From: Candidatus Enterococcus testudinis
Lineage (GTDB): Bacteria > Bacillota > Bacilli > Lactobacillales > Enterococcaceae
Assembly (NCBI RefSeq): GCF_002140915.1
Contig: NZ_NGKU01000001.1
Coordinates: 1,039,545-1,103,544, forward strand
Direction: 5' to 3'
DNA: 64,000 nucleotides
Positions 29,138 to 38,587 of the stretch are shown here, piece after piece. The stretch's first letter is position 1. Each line of letters starts with the position of its first letter. The position numbers and the translations under genes are program-made. The notes below the pieces were generated by a model. The model searched no databases. It saw only the letters and a program-made list of their open reading frames with translations, and had not been told where the DNA came from.

Positions 29138-30493
29138 ATGGATACAGAAAACAACAAGATGTTTGCGTTTTTAGATCGCTATTTAATGGGACCAATGGGG
29201 AAAATTTCTCAACTACGTATCGTACGAGGTGTGATGGCAGCTGGTATGGCGTCGATTCCATTTACGATTGTGGGATCAATGTTCTTGATCATTAGTGTTT
29301 TGCCACAAAGTTTTCCAGCATTAGAAGGCATTTGGGCAGCTTCATTTGATAAGATTGAAAGCTTATATATGCTTGGTAATACCGCAACGATGGGCATTTT
29401 GGCCTTATACTTTTGTTTAGTGTTTGGATATGAATATACAAAAATTCAAGCGCAAGAAGAAAAACTTGTTCTAAGCCCTGTGAATGGTGCTTTATTATCA
29501 ATGATGGCATTCTTTATGTGTTTACCTCAATTAGTTTTTGAAGGCGGTATGGCTACATTAGTCAATGTTGTGACAGATGATCAAAAAATCATCGACGGTT
29601 GGGAAATGGCAGGTGGCGTGACACGTTTGGGCACAACAGGTATTTTTACAGCAATCATCATGGCGATCATCGCAGTGAAAGTCTACGCATTTTGTGTGAA
29701 ACGCAAAATATATATTAAGATGCCAGACACTGTGCCAACAGGCGTTTCTACCTCATTTACAGCATTGATTCCAACAGCACTGATAGCATTGATTGTGATT
29801 GTGATCAATGGTACTTTGGTTGCTTTTGGAACGGATATCTTTAAAGTAATAGCCGTACCATTTAGTTTTGTTTCTCAATTAACAAGCAGCTGGTTCGGAT
29901 TGCTTGTCATTTACTTCTTTATGCATGCCTTGTGGATCGTTGGGATTCATGGAGCGACAATCGTGACATCATTTTTAACGCCTATTGTATTGTCAAATAT
30001 GGTAGAAAATCAAAGTGGTGCCAATATCGCTTTTGCCGGTGAGTTTAACAATAGTTTTGTAACGATCGGTGGATCTGGTGCGACATTGGGTATGGTGGTT
30101 TTCATTGCGTTTTTTGCAAAATCAGCACAATTAAGTGCTTTAGGAAAAGCGGCTATAGTACCGTCATTCTTTAATATCAATGAACCAATACTATTCGGTA
30201 TGCCAGTCGTTTATAATCCCTATACAGCGATTCCGTTTTTCTTAGCACCGATGGTTTCTATGTCCGTTGCATATTTTGGCATTTCTTGGGGATTTGTGAA
30301 TCCACCGATTGCCCAAGTAGCCTGGCCAACACCAATCGGTCTCTCCGGCTTCATCGGATCTGGCGGTGACTGGCGTGCGTTTGTTCTAGCAGTCATCTGT
30401 GCAGCTGTAGCATTCTTGATTTGGTTCCCGTTCATCAAAATGTATGATGGGAAATTATATAGCGAAGAACAAAGCAAAGCGACACATGCATAA
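29138..30493 (+). CDS. PTS EIIC, lactose/cellobiose family
   Basis: A 451-residue PTS permease (FLDRYLMGPMGKISQLRIVRG at the start; GIHGATIVTSFL near 275; NINEPILFGMPVVYN near 345). It lacks EIIA/EIIB neighbours. ATG 29138 follows GGAGGG. It is paralogous to the EIICs at 12002 and 33741. Likely substrates are beta-glucosides or oligosaccharides. Confidence 0.88.
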   Translation: MDTENNKMFAFLDRYLMGPMGKISQLRIVRGVMAAGMASIPFTIVGSMFLIISVLPQSFPALEGIWAASFDKIESLYMLGNTATMGILALYFCLVFGYEYTKIQAQEEKLVLSPVNGALLSMMAFFMCLPQLVFEGGMATLVNVVTDDQKIIDGWEMAGGVTRLGTTGIFTAIIMAIIAVKVYAFCVKRKIYIKMPDTVPTGVSTSFTALIPTALIALIVIVINGTLVAFGTDIFKVIAVPFSFVSQLTSSWFGLLVIYFFMHALWIVGIHGATIVTSFLTPIVLSNMVENQSGANIAFAGEFNNSFVTIGGSGATLGMVVFIAFFAKSAQLSALGKAAIVPSFFNINEPILFGMPVVYNPYTAIPFFLAPMVSMSVAYFGISWGFVNPPIAQVAWPTPIGLSGFIGSGGDWRAFVLAVICAAVAFLIWFPFIKMYDGKLYSEEQSKATHA

Positions 30494-30508
30494 GATAATT
30501 ACGTCAAA

Positions 30509-30545
30509 CAAAAAGCCGGCTATCTAAAAATAGCTGGCTTTTTGT
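30509..30545 (+). terminator. Terminator after EIIC
   Basis: Stem AAAAAGCCGGCTAT/ATAGCTGGCTTTTT with a 6-nt loop; A- and T-rich flanks. Confidence 0.88.
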
Positions 30546-30594
30546 CTGTATAATATGGTACATATTGAGTAACAGAAATAAGGGAGAATGGACA

Positions 30595-31320
30595 ATGGAG
30601 AAACTAAATATCGATCAATTGGTGGCAGAACTGATCAGCAAAATAGATAGCGGTGCCTTAGCGAATGAAGAGGGGAAATTACCCAGTGAGCGAGAATTGC
30701 TGGCGCGTTATCCCATTTCTCGTTATACGCTGCGACAAGCACTGGACAAATTAAGCAAAATGGGGCGTATTTATCAAATGCAAGGCCGAGGTTCCTATAT
30801 TCGTGGGCGAAATATGTCCGCAGCAAGTTATGAGCAAGGCGATCTGGGCTCTAATGAGGATCTGACTCGAGGGGAGAAAAATATTCAAACGGTTCATTTC
30901 ACCAAGCGCATCATCCACAGCGAAGAAGCTTTGTTTTTGCCGAGTCAAAAACAGTTTTCACAAGAGCAGCAATTCATTGAGGTGAAGCGTTATCGTACAT
31001 TGGATAATAAGCCCTATTTGATCGATCATTCCTATTATATTCCAGAAATTGTTGGAGACATATCTGATACGATGGTATTGGGATCAATGTTTGAAGCATT
31101 GGAAATAGAAAAAGACCTGCGCGTAGGTTTCATCGATAAATTTATCCAAAGTGACGCGCTGGATGCAATCCAAGCCGATTTCTTTCATTTAAAAGAAGGG
31201 ATGCCAACCTTGACAGTGCGAGACGATAGTTATTTAAAAAATGGAGAGTTGTTGGCTTTTTCTAAAATATTTTATGATTATCGACTGGCAACTTTGTATA
31301 TGCATAAGAAGTTGGTGTAA
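30595..31320 (+). CDS. GntR-family regulator with UTRA domain
   Basis: A 241-residue regulator: GntR winged HTH (residues 1-68; KLPSERELLARYPISRYTLR) and a UTRA effector domain (about 95-241). AAGGGAG supports the ATG at 30595. It follows the EIIC terminator and probably represses that locus by binding the palindrome at 28579-28600, responding to a sugar phosphate. Confidence 0.85.
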   Translation: MEKLNIDQLVAELISKIDSGALANEEGKLPSERELLARYPISRYTLRQALDKLSKMGRIYQMQGRGSYIRGRNMSAASYEQGDLGSNEDLTRGEKNIQTVHFTKRIIHSEEALFLPSQKQFSQEQQFIEVKRYRTLDNKPYLIDHSYYIPEIVGDISDTMVLGSMFEALEIEKDLRVGFIDKFIQSDALDAIQADFFHLKEGMPTLTVRDDSYLKNGELLAFSKIFYDYRLATLYMHKKLV

Positions 31321-31349
31321 TGAAAATAGAACCCAATACTTTTTATTCA

Positions 31350-31362
31350 GTGGTAATTCCAC
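31350..31362. promoter_or_regulatory. Candidate FadR-type operator
   Basis: GTGG-N5-CCAC (31350-31362) resembles the TGGT/ACCA-style palindromes bound by FadR-type GntR proteins, 50 bp before the gene for one. Confidence 0.4.
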
Positions 31363-31412
31363 AGAATCCTTATTATACTGATATTAAATATATTGTCTAA
31401 GGAGTCTATATA

Positions 31413-32096
31413 ATGGAACAACATAAAACTTTAGTAGAGGTTACTAGTAATAAAATCATTGATTTTATGAAAGATCAAAATTTAGATATTGGCGACAAAT
31501 TACCCAATGAGTATGAATTGATCGATGTTGTAGGTGTTGGCAGAAGTACACTGAGAGAAGCAATCAAAATGCTGGTGTCGAAAAATATCTTAGAAGTTCG
31601 TCACGGAGCCGGTACTTTCGTCAGCAAGCAAAAAGGAATTGCGAATGATCCTTTTGGATTCGGTTTGATCAAGGATCAAGATAAAATGACTGCTGACTTA
31701 TTTGAACTTAGGTATTTGCTCGAACCAACAATGGCGGCTATGGCAGCGCAACATGCGACGGCTGAGCAGATAGAAAAGCTTAAATATTTGCAAAATGAAT
31801 TAAAGAGACTTATTCGAGAAGGGGACGACACACATATTTTAGTCGATATGGAGTTCCATACGACAATCGCTGAGGCAAGCGGGAACATTGCACTTTCTCA
31901 TATTGTGCCGATCATCAATCAATCTATAGGGTTATACAATAGCAATAATGATCCCAAAGACCCTAAAGGATCAATAGATTTTCATGATGAAATCTTAGCT
32001 GCAATTGAAGCGAGAGACCCTGTATACGCAATGGATGCGATGACAGTTCATATGGCGATGAATCGAAATAAAATGAAAAAGAAAAAAAGTGTTTAA
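31413..32096 (+). CDS. GntR-family regulator, FadR/FCD type
   Basis: A 227-residue regulator: winged HTH (about 1-72; KLPNEYELIDVVGVGRSTLREA) and an all-helical FCD domain (about 90-220) with metal/ligand residues in DLFELRYLLEPTMA and DMEFHTTIAEASGN. AAGGAG lies before the ATG. It stands upstream of the GH1-EIIC-GH1-ROK run and is the likely controller. Confidence 0.85.
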   Translation: MEQHKTLVEVTSNKIIDFMKDQNLDIGDKLPNEYELIDVVGVGRSTLREAIKMLVSKNILEVRHGAGTFVSKQKGIANDPFGFGLIKDQDKMTADLFELRYLLEPTMAAMAAQHATAEQIEKLKYLQNELKRLIREGDDTHILVDMEFHTTIAEASGNIALSHIVPIINQSIGLYNSNNDPKDPKGSIDFHDEILAAIEARDPVYAMDAMTVHMAMNRNKMKKKKSV

Positions 32097-32107
32097 CGGA
32101 TATTGAC

Positions 32108-32149
32108 AAGTCATCTGATGTATTTTATGATAAATACATCAGATGACTT
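32108..32149. repeat. 18-bp perfect inverted repeat (terminator or operator)
   Basis: AAGTCATCTGATGTATTT (32108-32125) and its reverse complement (32132-32149) around a 6-nt loop, followed by a T-run. It can work as the terminator of the regulator gene. Confidence 0.8.
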
Positions 32150-32226
32150 TTTTCGTATTTATTCTTTGTATCCGTTTGCTTTTTTATTTTTTTATCTTTA
32201 TTACGGCTATGAAGGTATTTTTTCGC

Positions 32227-32247
32227 TAAATACATCAGATGACTTTT
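32227..32247 (+). repeat. Third copy of the arm: 21-bp direct repeat
   Basis: Identical 21 bases to 32131-32151 (TAAATACATCAGATGACTTT plus one T), 96 bp downstream and 30 bp before the GH1 start. Not explained by a single terminator; may be a protein site or a duplication scar. Confidence 0.75.
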
Positions 32248-32276
32248 ATGCTAGTTATTTTGAAAGGCAGGTAATT

Positions 32277-33695
32277 ATGAATTTAAATATACCAAAAGAC
32301 TTTATATTAGGCGCAGCTTCTTCTGCTTGGCAAACTGAAGGTTGGCTTGGAAAAAAAGAGGGACAAGATTCATTTTTGGACAAATGGTATAAAGAAGAAC
32401 GTTTCGTATGGCATCAAGGATATGGACCAGCTGTAGCTACTGATTTTATGACCCATTATCATAAGGATATACAGTTAATGCAGGATATGCATCTAACTCA
32501 TTATCGCACCTCTATTAATTGGGCCCGTTTCTTCACTGATTATGAGGCATTGATTGTAGATGAAGAGTATGCAAAGCATATTGATGATGTGATCGATGCT
32601 TTGATTGACGCTGGTGTGGAACCGATGTTGTGTTTAGAGCATTATGAAGTGCCCGCATTTTTACTCGAAAAATACGACGGATGGTCTTCAAAAATCGTTG
32701 TTGAACTATATGCGCAATATGCTGAAATTGCTTTTGCACGATACGGTGATCGCGTAAAGCAGTGGTTCACATTTAATGAACCGATCGTTCCTCAGAGCAG
32801 GTGTTATCTAGATGCGATTCGGTGGCCGCATGAGCAAAATACAGCCAAATGGATGCTTTGGAATTATCATAAAGTTTTGGCTAATGCGAAAGCAATCGAA
32901 GTCTTCCGTCGTAACCAGACCAATGGAAGGATCGGTTGTATCTTGAATCCAGAAATGGTTTATGCGAGATCAAGTGCAAAAGCAGATCAAAAAGCTGCAT
33001 ATATGTATGATTTGTTTTTTAACCGTGTCTTTTTTGACCCAATGATCAACGGTAGTTATTCCGAAGAATTTATTGAGATTTGTCAAAAGTATGGAATTGA
33101 TTTCGATCCATCACCCGCTGAATTAGCAGTGATCGCAGAAAATACCGTTGACTTTTTGGGATTGAACCAATACTATCCAAAGCGTGTCATGGCACCTAGG
33201 TATCAATGGCATCCAGATACCCCGTTCCATCCGGCAATGTTTTATGAAAATTTTGATTTACCTGGCAAAAAAATGAATCAATCTCGTGGATGGGAAATTT
33301 ATCCAGAGATGATGTACGATATGGCGATGTATATGAAGTCACGATATCAGAACATACCATGGTTAATCACTGAAAATGGTATGGGGCAAGAAAACGAAGA
33401 GTCATATATGAATGAGGATGGTCAAGTCGAGGACGATTATCGCATTGATTTTGTCGGTCAGCATGTTGCACACTTGTTACGTGCGGTATCTGAGGGCGCA
33501 AATTGTGAAGGATACATGATGTGGGCCTTTACCGATTGTGTATCTCCGATGAATGCCTTTAAAAATCGCTATGGATTTGTTCGGATTGAGTTAGATGAGC
33601 GCAGAACAAGAAGCTTGAAAAAATCAGCAAGTTGGTATCGTTCGTTGATTGACGAGCGGATTTTAACAATCGATAGGGATGAGGATATACGGTAA
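32277..33695 (+). CDS. GH1 6-phospho-beta-glycosidase
   Basis: A 472-residue GH1 enzyme starting MNLNIPKDFILGAASSAWQT. Acid/base Glu in WFTFNEPIVP, nucleophile Glu in WLITENGMGQ, phosphate-site pattern SPMNAFKNRYGF. The start is set at 32277 (AAAGGCAGG upstream); an upstream open frame overlaps the repeats and is not part of the family. Encoded just before an EIIC, so it acts on its phosphorylated product. It is paralogous to the gene at 35154. Confidence 0.88.
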   Translation: MNLNIPKDFILGAASSAWQTEGWLGKKEGQDSFLDKWYKEERFVWHQGYGPAVATDFMTHYHKDIQLMQDMHLTHYRTSINWARFFTDYEALIVDEEYAKHIDDVIDALIDAGVEPMLCLEHYEVPAFLLEKYDGWSSKIVVELYAQYAEIAFARYGDRVKQWFTFNEPIVPQSRCYLDAIRWPHEQNTAKWMLWNYHKVLANAKAIEVFRRNQTNGRIGCILNPEMVYARSSAKADQKAAYMYDLFFNRVFFDPMINGSYSEEFIEICQKYGIDFDPSPAELAVIAENTVDFLGLNQYYPKRVMAPRYQWHPDTPFHPAMFYENFDLPGKKMNQSRGWEIYPEMMYDMAMYMKSRYQNIPWLITENGMGQENEESYMNEDGQVEDDYRIDFVGQHVAHLLRAVSEGANCEGYMMWAFTDCVSPMNAFKNRYGFVRIELDERRTRSLKKSASWYRSLIDERILTIDRDEDIR

Positions 33696-33740
33696 ATTAT
33701 TGGATGTTGTATAAAGTTGGTCTATTATAGGAGGAAAAAA

Positions 33741-35054
33741 ATGGAAACGGGATCAAAGAAGTCATTTTTAGATAAATTCACAGAGTTCTCTGTAAAGCTT
33801 GCAAATCAGGTTCATCTAAAAAGTTTACGAGATGCGTTTGCTACACTCATGCCTGCGTTTATCATTGCAGGGATTGCGGTATTGATCAATAGTGTTTTTT
33901 TACCGTGGTTTTTCGAGGGTGATACATTATCGAAACTACAAGTGTTTGGCAACTCGATCAGCAATGGAACTTTAAACGTTGCTGGTCTATTGATTGCGCC
34001 AATGATTGCTTATTTTCTTGGCAGAAACAAACAAAGTGATAACGCGATCAATGCGACATTTGTTGCGACAACCTGTTTGATTGTGATGCTATCTATCACA
34101 CAATCAATTGTTCCTATTGGTGCCGATGAAGCAGTGACGGTTTCCGGTGTGATCACATTCAACGATATCGGAACAAAAGGGATGTTCGCTGGAATCATAT
34201 GTGGATTAGTTGCTACAGATTTATTTATTCGTCTATCGGAAAGCGAAAAGCTAAAAATCAATTTAGGAGATCAAGTACCACCAGCAGTTGGAAAATCTTT
34301 CAGTACGTTGATTCCGACTTTGATCGTTATAGGTCTTTTCGCTTTATTGGCAACGGTTTTAGCATTATTCGATACAAATTTAATTTCAATTATTTCAACC
34401 GTCGTCCAAGAACCTTTGCGTAGGTTGAATACGTCGATTTTCGGTTTTATTTTTATTACATCTGTTGCAAATTTCTTGTTTACGTTAGGTATTCATCAGA
34501 CTGTGATAGCCGGTACTTTATTGGATCCATTGCTTTTGGTAAACATGAATGAGAATATGCAGGCGGTTCAAGATGGGATGGTTCCTCCACATATTTTGAG
34601 TACAGCTTTTCGAACGGTCTATGCTCAAGCTGGGGGTACCGGAATGACAATAAGTTTGATTATAGCGATCGTCTTTTTTGTTCGAAAATACAAGCCATTT
34701 AGAGATGTTGCAAGTATTTCCATTGCACCAGGTTTATTCAATATCAACGAACCAATTATTTTTGGTTTGCCAATCGTATTTAATTTACCGCTGATTATTC
34801 CTTTTGTATTGGGACCAATCATTGGGACTGCTATTGGTTATCTCGCAACGATTCTGGGATTTGTAGACCCATTGGCAGTAATGGTCCCTTGGACTACACC
34901 GCCAATTGTTAGCGGATTGATTGCTTCAAGTGGAGATTTCAAAGTAGTATTGGTACAAATTGTGATTATTGCAATCTGTACGTTGATTTATATTCCATTT
35001 ATCAAAGTTGCAGAAAGAGTAGCGGTCAAAACAGCAGAAGCAGAACAACAATAA
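33741..35054 (+). CDS. PTS EIIC, lactose/cellobiose family
   Basis: A 437-residue PTS permease (KLANQVHLKSLRDAFATLMP at the start; LGIHQTVIAGTLL; NINEPIIFGLPIVFN). AGGAGG precedes ATG 33741. It lies between two GH1 genes and lacks its own EIIA/EIIB. It is more diverged from the other two EIICs than they are from one another by eye. Confidence 0.88.
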   Translation: METGSKKSFLDKFTEFSVKLANQVHLKSLRDAFATLMPAFIIAGIAVLINSVFLPWFFEGDTLSKLQVFGNSISNGTLNVAGLLIAPMIAYFLGRNKQSDNAINATFVATTCLIVMLSITQSIVPIGADEAVTVSGVITFNDIGTKGMFAGIICGLVATDLFIRLSESEKLKINLGDQVPPAVGKSFSTLIPTLIVIGLFALLATVLALFDTNLISIISTVVQEPLRRLNTSIFGFIFITSVANFLFTLGIHQTVIAGTLLDPLLLVNMNENMQAVQDGMVPPHILSTAFRTVYAQAGGTGMTISLIIAIVFFVRKYKPFRDVASISIAPGLFNINEPIIFGLPIVFNLPLIIPFVLGPIIGTAIGYLATILGFVDPLAVMVPWTTPPIVSGLIASSGDFKVVLVQIVIIAICTLIYIPFIKVAERVAVKTAEAEQQ

Positions 35055-35060
35055 GAAGAC

Positions 35061-35092
35061 AATGTCGGAAATGGTCCTTTGTTTCCGACATT
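35061..35092 (+). terminator. Hairpin between EIIC and GH1
   Basis: Stem AATGTCGGAAA/TTTCCGACATT with a 10-nt loop, then a short T-rich stretch; probably a partial terminator or RNA-processing site within the operon. Confidence 0.65.
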
Positions 35093-35153
35093 CAATTTTA
35101 TGTCAAGGGCTCGATAAAGGAATAAAATAAGTGAGAGTAAAAGGAGTATTTAA

Positions 35154-36557
35154 ATGAATGTAACATTTCCGCAAGATTTTTGGTGGGGGGCTGCCACTTC
35201 AGGACCACAAAGTGAAGGAAGATTCAATAAAGCCAATGCAAATGTCTTCGATTATTGGTACGAAATTGAGCCTGAAGTTTTCTACGATCAGGTAGGTCCT
35301 GACACAGCATCAAATTTTTATCATAGTTTTCGCGAAGATATTCAATTAATGAAAGACATTGGATTGAATTCGGTTCGCACATCGATTCAATGGACAAGGT
35401 TAATCAAAAATCTAGAAACGGGAGAAGTGGACGAAGACGGTGTACGCTTTTATCATGATGTGATCGATGCATTTTTAGCCGCAGATATTCGCCCGGTTAT
35501 TGCGTTGCATCATTTTGATCTGCCTGTTGATCTATATCATAAATATGGTGGATGGACATCAAAAAAAGTGGTGAAATTGTTTGCTGATTTTGCCGAAACT
35601 TGTTTTAATTTGTACAGTGAAAAAGTGACGGACTGGTTTACTTTCAATGAGCCAATGGTTATTGTAGATGGGCAATATTTACATCAAATTCATTATCCCA
35701 ATTTGGTTGATGGAAAAAAGGCTGTTCAAACAGCCTATCATCTACAGTTAGCTTCAGCCATGGCTATTGAACGTTTTAGAAAATCGTCAAAGAATGAAGA
35801 CGGAAAAATCGGTATCATTCTTAACTTGACTCCTTCTTATCCAGCCAGTGATAAGGTAGAAGATTTACAAGCTGCGACTCATGCAAACCTATGGAAGAAC
35901 AAACTATTTTTGGATGCGTCAGTAAAAGGCGTGTTTCCTTCCGAATTGGTCGACCTATTAAAAGCAGATAATGTGTTCTGGCAAGGAACATCAGAAGAAG
36001 AGGCAATCATTCGAGAAAATACGATTGATTACTTAGGAATCAATTATTATCATCCTTCTAGAGTCAAAGCGCCTGATGTTTCTGCAAATAGTTTGGCTGT
36101 TGATTGGGTACCTTCACGTTATTTTGATAAGTATGCCATGCCGGGAAGGCGTATGAATGTAGATAAAGGATGGGAGATTTTTCCAAAAGCCATTTATGAT
36201 ATTGCCATTGATATTCGAGACAATTATGACAATATTGATTGGTTTGTCTCTGAAAATGGTATGGGTGTTTCCAGAGAAGAGCGATTTTTGCAAGCCGATG
36301 GGTCAATTGCTGATGATTATCGTATTCAATTTATGAAAGAACACTTAAGTTATCTGCATCAAGCCATCTCAGAAGGCAGCCATTGCTTTGGCTACCATAG
36401 TTGGACACCAATTGATTGCTGGTCTTGGATGAATGCTTATCGGAATCGCTATGGTTTCATTTCTAATAATATCCACACGCAAATCAAAACAATTAAAAAA
36501 TCTGGCTACTGGTTTAAATCAGTTGTGGACAACAATGGTTTAAGTGTTGACCAGTAA
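35154..36557 (+). CDS. GH1 6-phospho-beta-glycosidase (second copy)
   Basis: A 467-residue GH1 enzyme (MNVTFPQDFWWGAATSGPQS). Acid/base Glu in WFTFNEPMVI and nucleophile Glu in WFVSENGMGV. In the phosphate-site pattern SWMNAYRNRYGF the usual Lys is Arg, so phosphate recognition may differ. AAAGGAG precedes the ATG. It forms a unit with the ROK gene 56 bp downstream. It probably has another aglycone or sugar preference than the gene at 32277. Confidence 0.87.
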   Translation: MNVTFPQDFWWGAATSGPQSEGRFNKANANVFDYWYEIEPEVFYDQVGPDTASNFYHSFREDIQLMKDIGLNSVRTSIQWTRLIKNLETGEVDEDGVRFYHDVIDAFLAADIRPVIALHHFDLPVDLYHKYGGWTSKKVVKLFADFAETCFNLYSEKVTDWFTFNEPMVIVDGQYLHQIHYPNLVDGKKAVQTAYHLQLASAMAIERFRKSSKNEDGKIGIILNLTPSYPASDKVEDLQAATHANLWKNKLFLDASVKGVFPSELVDLLKADNVFWQGTSEEEAIIRENTIDYLGINYYHPSRVKAPDVSANSLAVDWVPSRYFDKYAMPGRRMNVDKGWEIFPKAIYDIAIDIRDNYDNIDWFVSENGMGVSREERFLQADGSIADDYRIQFMKEHLSYLHQAISEGSHCFGYHSWTPIDCWSWMNAYRNRYGFISNNIHTQIKTIKKSGYWFKSVVDNNGLSVDQ

Positions 36558-36613
36558 GCAATCAATGTGTCAAACATATCATCTAAGAAATACATGATTT
36601 TTGGGGGATTATT

Positions 36614-37543
36614 ATGTCAAAAAAGGAAATTATCTATGAGCCTCAAGGATATTCGGTGAAAGCGAAAATTTTAGCAATCGATGTTGGCGGAACTGCCATA
36701 AAGTCAGGCGTCTGGATAGAAGGTAAACTTTTTCTTCAAAAATCAGTCACTACACCGAAAGATTTAGCAAGTTTTGTGTCGGCCATAGAATTGCTGAAGA
36801 TATCAGTTGAAACAGTGTATGGAAAGCTGGAAGGCCTGAGCTTTAGTTTGCCCGGAGCGGTTGATACCTTGAAGGGGCAGATTGGAGGTGTTAGTGCTGT
36901 TCCATATATTCATGGTTTTCCATTTGTTGAATATATGGAATATATTTTCAAGTGTCCAGTTTGTATCGAAAATGATGCTAATTGTGCGGCGTTAGCTGAA
37001 CTAACAGCTGGCGGCGCTAAAAATGTTCATTCAGCAATAATAATCGTTGTTGGTTCAGGCATTGGCGGTGCGCTGATTATTGATAAGAACATAGTGAAAG
37101 GACGTCATTTGTTTGGTGGAGAGTTTGGCTATATGCAATTAAATGAAGAGCATACATTTAGTCAAGCAGCAAGTCCAGTTCACCATGCCCGTAGATATAG
37201 TCTCGAAAAAGGGTTAAAAGAAGAAATCACAGGTCAACAACTTTTTAATTTATCACTCGCAAAAGACCATCTTGCAAAAAAGTCGGTGGATTATTTGAAA
37301 GATTCACTAGCAAGAGGTATCTTTAATGCGATGATGGTGGTTGATCCTGACTGTGTTTTGATTGGTGGGGCAATCGTTACACGTTCAGGTTTTGTTGAAG
37401 AAATCGAACAAAGAGTCAATCACTATTTGGTACAGAATCGGGCAATAGATGTGCAAACTAACATACACCCATGTAGTTTTTCAAAAGAAGCAAATGTAAT
37501 GGGTGCTGTATTTAATTTCATTGAAGTACGGAATAACTTATAA
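36614..37543 (+). CDS. ROK-family sugar kinase
   Basis: A 309-residue ROK protein without an HTH, hence a kinase rather than a repressor. The ATP phosphate loop is AIDVGGTAIKSG (about 21-32), the catalytic Asp is in ENDANCAALAE (near 119) and GSGIGGALI is the second glycine loop. The zinc motif of many ROK kinases (CxCGxxGCxE) is absent, as in beta-glucoside kinases. It may phosphorylate glucose or unphosphorylated glycosides from the adjacent GH1 reaction. Confidence 0.82.
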   Translation: MSKKEIIYEPQGYSVKAKILAIDVGGTAIKSGVWIEGKLFLQKSVTTPKDLASFVSAIELLKISVETVYGKLEGLSFSLPGAVDTLKGQIGGVSAVPYIHGFPFVEYMEYIFKCPVCIENDANCAALAELTAGGAKNVHSAIIIVVGSGIGGALIIDKNIVKGRHLFGGEFGYMQLNEEHTFSQAASPVHHARRYSLEKGLKEEITGQQLFNLSLAKDHLAKKSVDYLKDSLARGIFNAMMVVDPDCVLIGGAIVTRSGFVEEIEQRVNHYLVQNRAIDVQTNIHPCSFSKEANVMGAVFNFIEVRNNL

Positions 37544-37796
37544 ATCAAGAAATGGTCACTTGTATGTCAAACATATATAGTGGCTTTTTTTTGTCTTACA
37601 TGTCAGATTGTCCAAAAAACACCTTGATACGTATAGAGGTATTTATTTTCCTGTTTTTTAAGACATGGTATTGCTTATCTAAGGAGACGTTGATTGTTTG
37701 ACTGCTTCTTGAATTTCTTTATAAAACCCAGAATAAAATTATAATAGTACGCTGTTGAATCCCAGAGCAATCAGTTTCATTCACGTATTTCATCAA

Positions 37797-38071
37797 TCGA
37801 AGAAATGATTGATTTTGTCATCTAAATGAGCTTTGATAAGATATTTCGAGACAAGAAAGTGTCCCCCATCCTTTCATTTGTCCACATACTGAGATATGTA
37901 AATAACATATCAGAAAAAATGTAAGGCAGGAGGAATCATAAAAGTGTAAACCAGTATCTTTTGAAAATGTGTATTGCGCTTTCGCTTCCCTTTATAGTAA
38001 TTACGCGTATAAGGACGTTGCGAAAAAAGAAAATAGCACAATTTTCTTCGATCGAAGAAATGATTGATTTT
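37797..38071 (+). repeat. Pair of 20-bp direct repeats (37797-37816, 38052-38071)
   Basis: TCGAAGAAATGATTGATTTT occurs twice, 255 bp apart, with imperfect similarity continuing about 20 bp downstream of each. Likely a remnant of a duplicated, decayed coding segment. Confidence 0.6.
37893..37911. promoter_or_regulatory. Candidate operator upstream of the WxL cluster
   Basis: GATATGT-N5-ACATATC, a perfect inverted repeat with operator-like size, 270 bp before the first gene of the cluster. Function inferred only from form and place. Confidence 0.3.
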
Positions 38072-38182
38072 TCATCAGATAGTGAGTTTGGTAGTATCGT
38101 AAGAGAAATAAGGAACCACAATTATTTGATGCGTGCATCATCGCAGATAGTCAACGGACTTATTCACGAAAAGGAGTTCAGC

Positions 38183-38587
38183 ATGAAGAAAAGCAGTTTC
38201 TATTGTTGGCGCGTGTTAGGCGCGTTATGTTTGTTGCTGTCGGCACCGGTGGTAGGCAGTGCTTATGAGAGCAATGGGGCCACATCATTCTTTGGGGAAT
38301 ATGAAGTGATCCAAGAGGATGAGGACACTCTTGATAAAGATGATCGAGATCGAGAAACAACAGACAATGATCGCGATCCATCTAATAACAATGAGCGACC
38401 TGTCCCAGAAGCAGGCAGCCAGCAAATCAATCAAGACAAGCAGCAAGTATTGCCAGCAACAGGTGCGCAATCCTATCTCATCATACAAACTTATGGCGTT
38501 ATCCTGCTTGTCGCAGGAATTGCAATCTTAAAAAGGAGAAGTGAAAATGAAAAAAAATCTAGCAACTTTAGGACTGACAGTATGTAG
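38183..38587 (+). CDS. Small LPXTG wall-anchored protein of the WxL cluster (CscD-like)
   Basis: A 134-residue protein: signal peptide (MKKSSFYCWRVLGALCLLLS, cut near residue 25), an Asp/Arg/Glu-rich middle, LPATG at about residue 93, a TM segment and a basic tail. AAGGAG supports ATG 38183. It is the first gene of a WxL cluster, where a small LPXTG protein, WxL proteins and a DUF916 protein form a cell-surface complex (Csc in Enterococcus and Lactobacillus). Its 3' end overlaps the next gene by 41 nt. Confidence 0.85.
   Translation: MKKSSFYCWRVLGALCLLLSAPVVGSAYESNGATSFFGEYEVIQEDEDTLDKDDRDRETTDNDRDPSNNNERPVPEAGSQQINQDKQQVLPATGAQSYLIIQTYGVILLVAGIAILKRRSENEKKSSNFRTDSM

Larger units (their letters stand above)
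37544..38182. other. Non-coding 640-bp region before the WxL cluster
   Basis: A weak hairpin terminator with a run of eight T lies at 37554-37593. A duplicated 20-mer (37797-37816 and 38052-38071) sits in flanks that are also similar over about 55 bp. An open frame from 37961 runs into the LPXTG gene but has no SD and an unrecognised product, so it is treated as non-coding or decayed. A 7-bp inverted repeat lies at 37893-37911. Confidence 0.55.

Noticed and set aside
32103..32276. In-frame N-terminal extension of the GH1 protein
   Set aside because: It translates the inverted repeat and lacks GH1 similarity; ATG 32277 has the SD and the family start.
37961..38182. In-frame extension of the LPXTG protein by 74 residues
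   Set aside because: A proper signal peptide and SD start at 38183; the extension overlaps decayed repeats.
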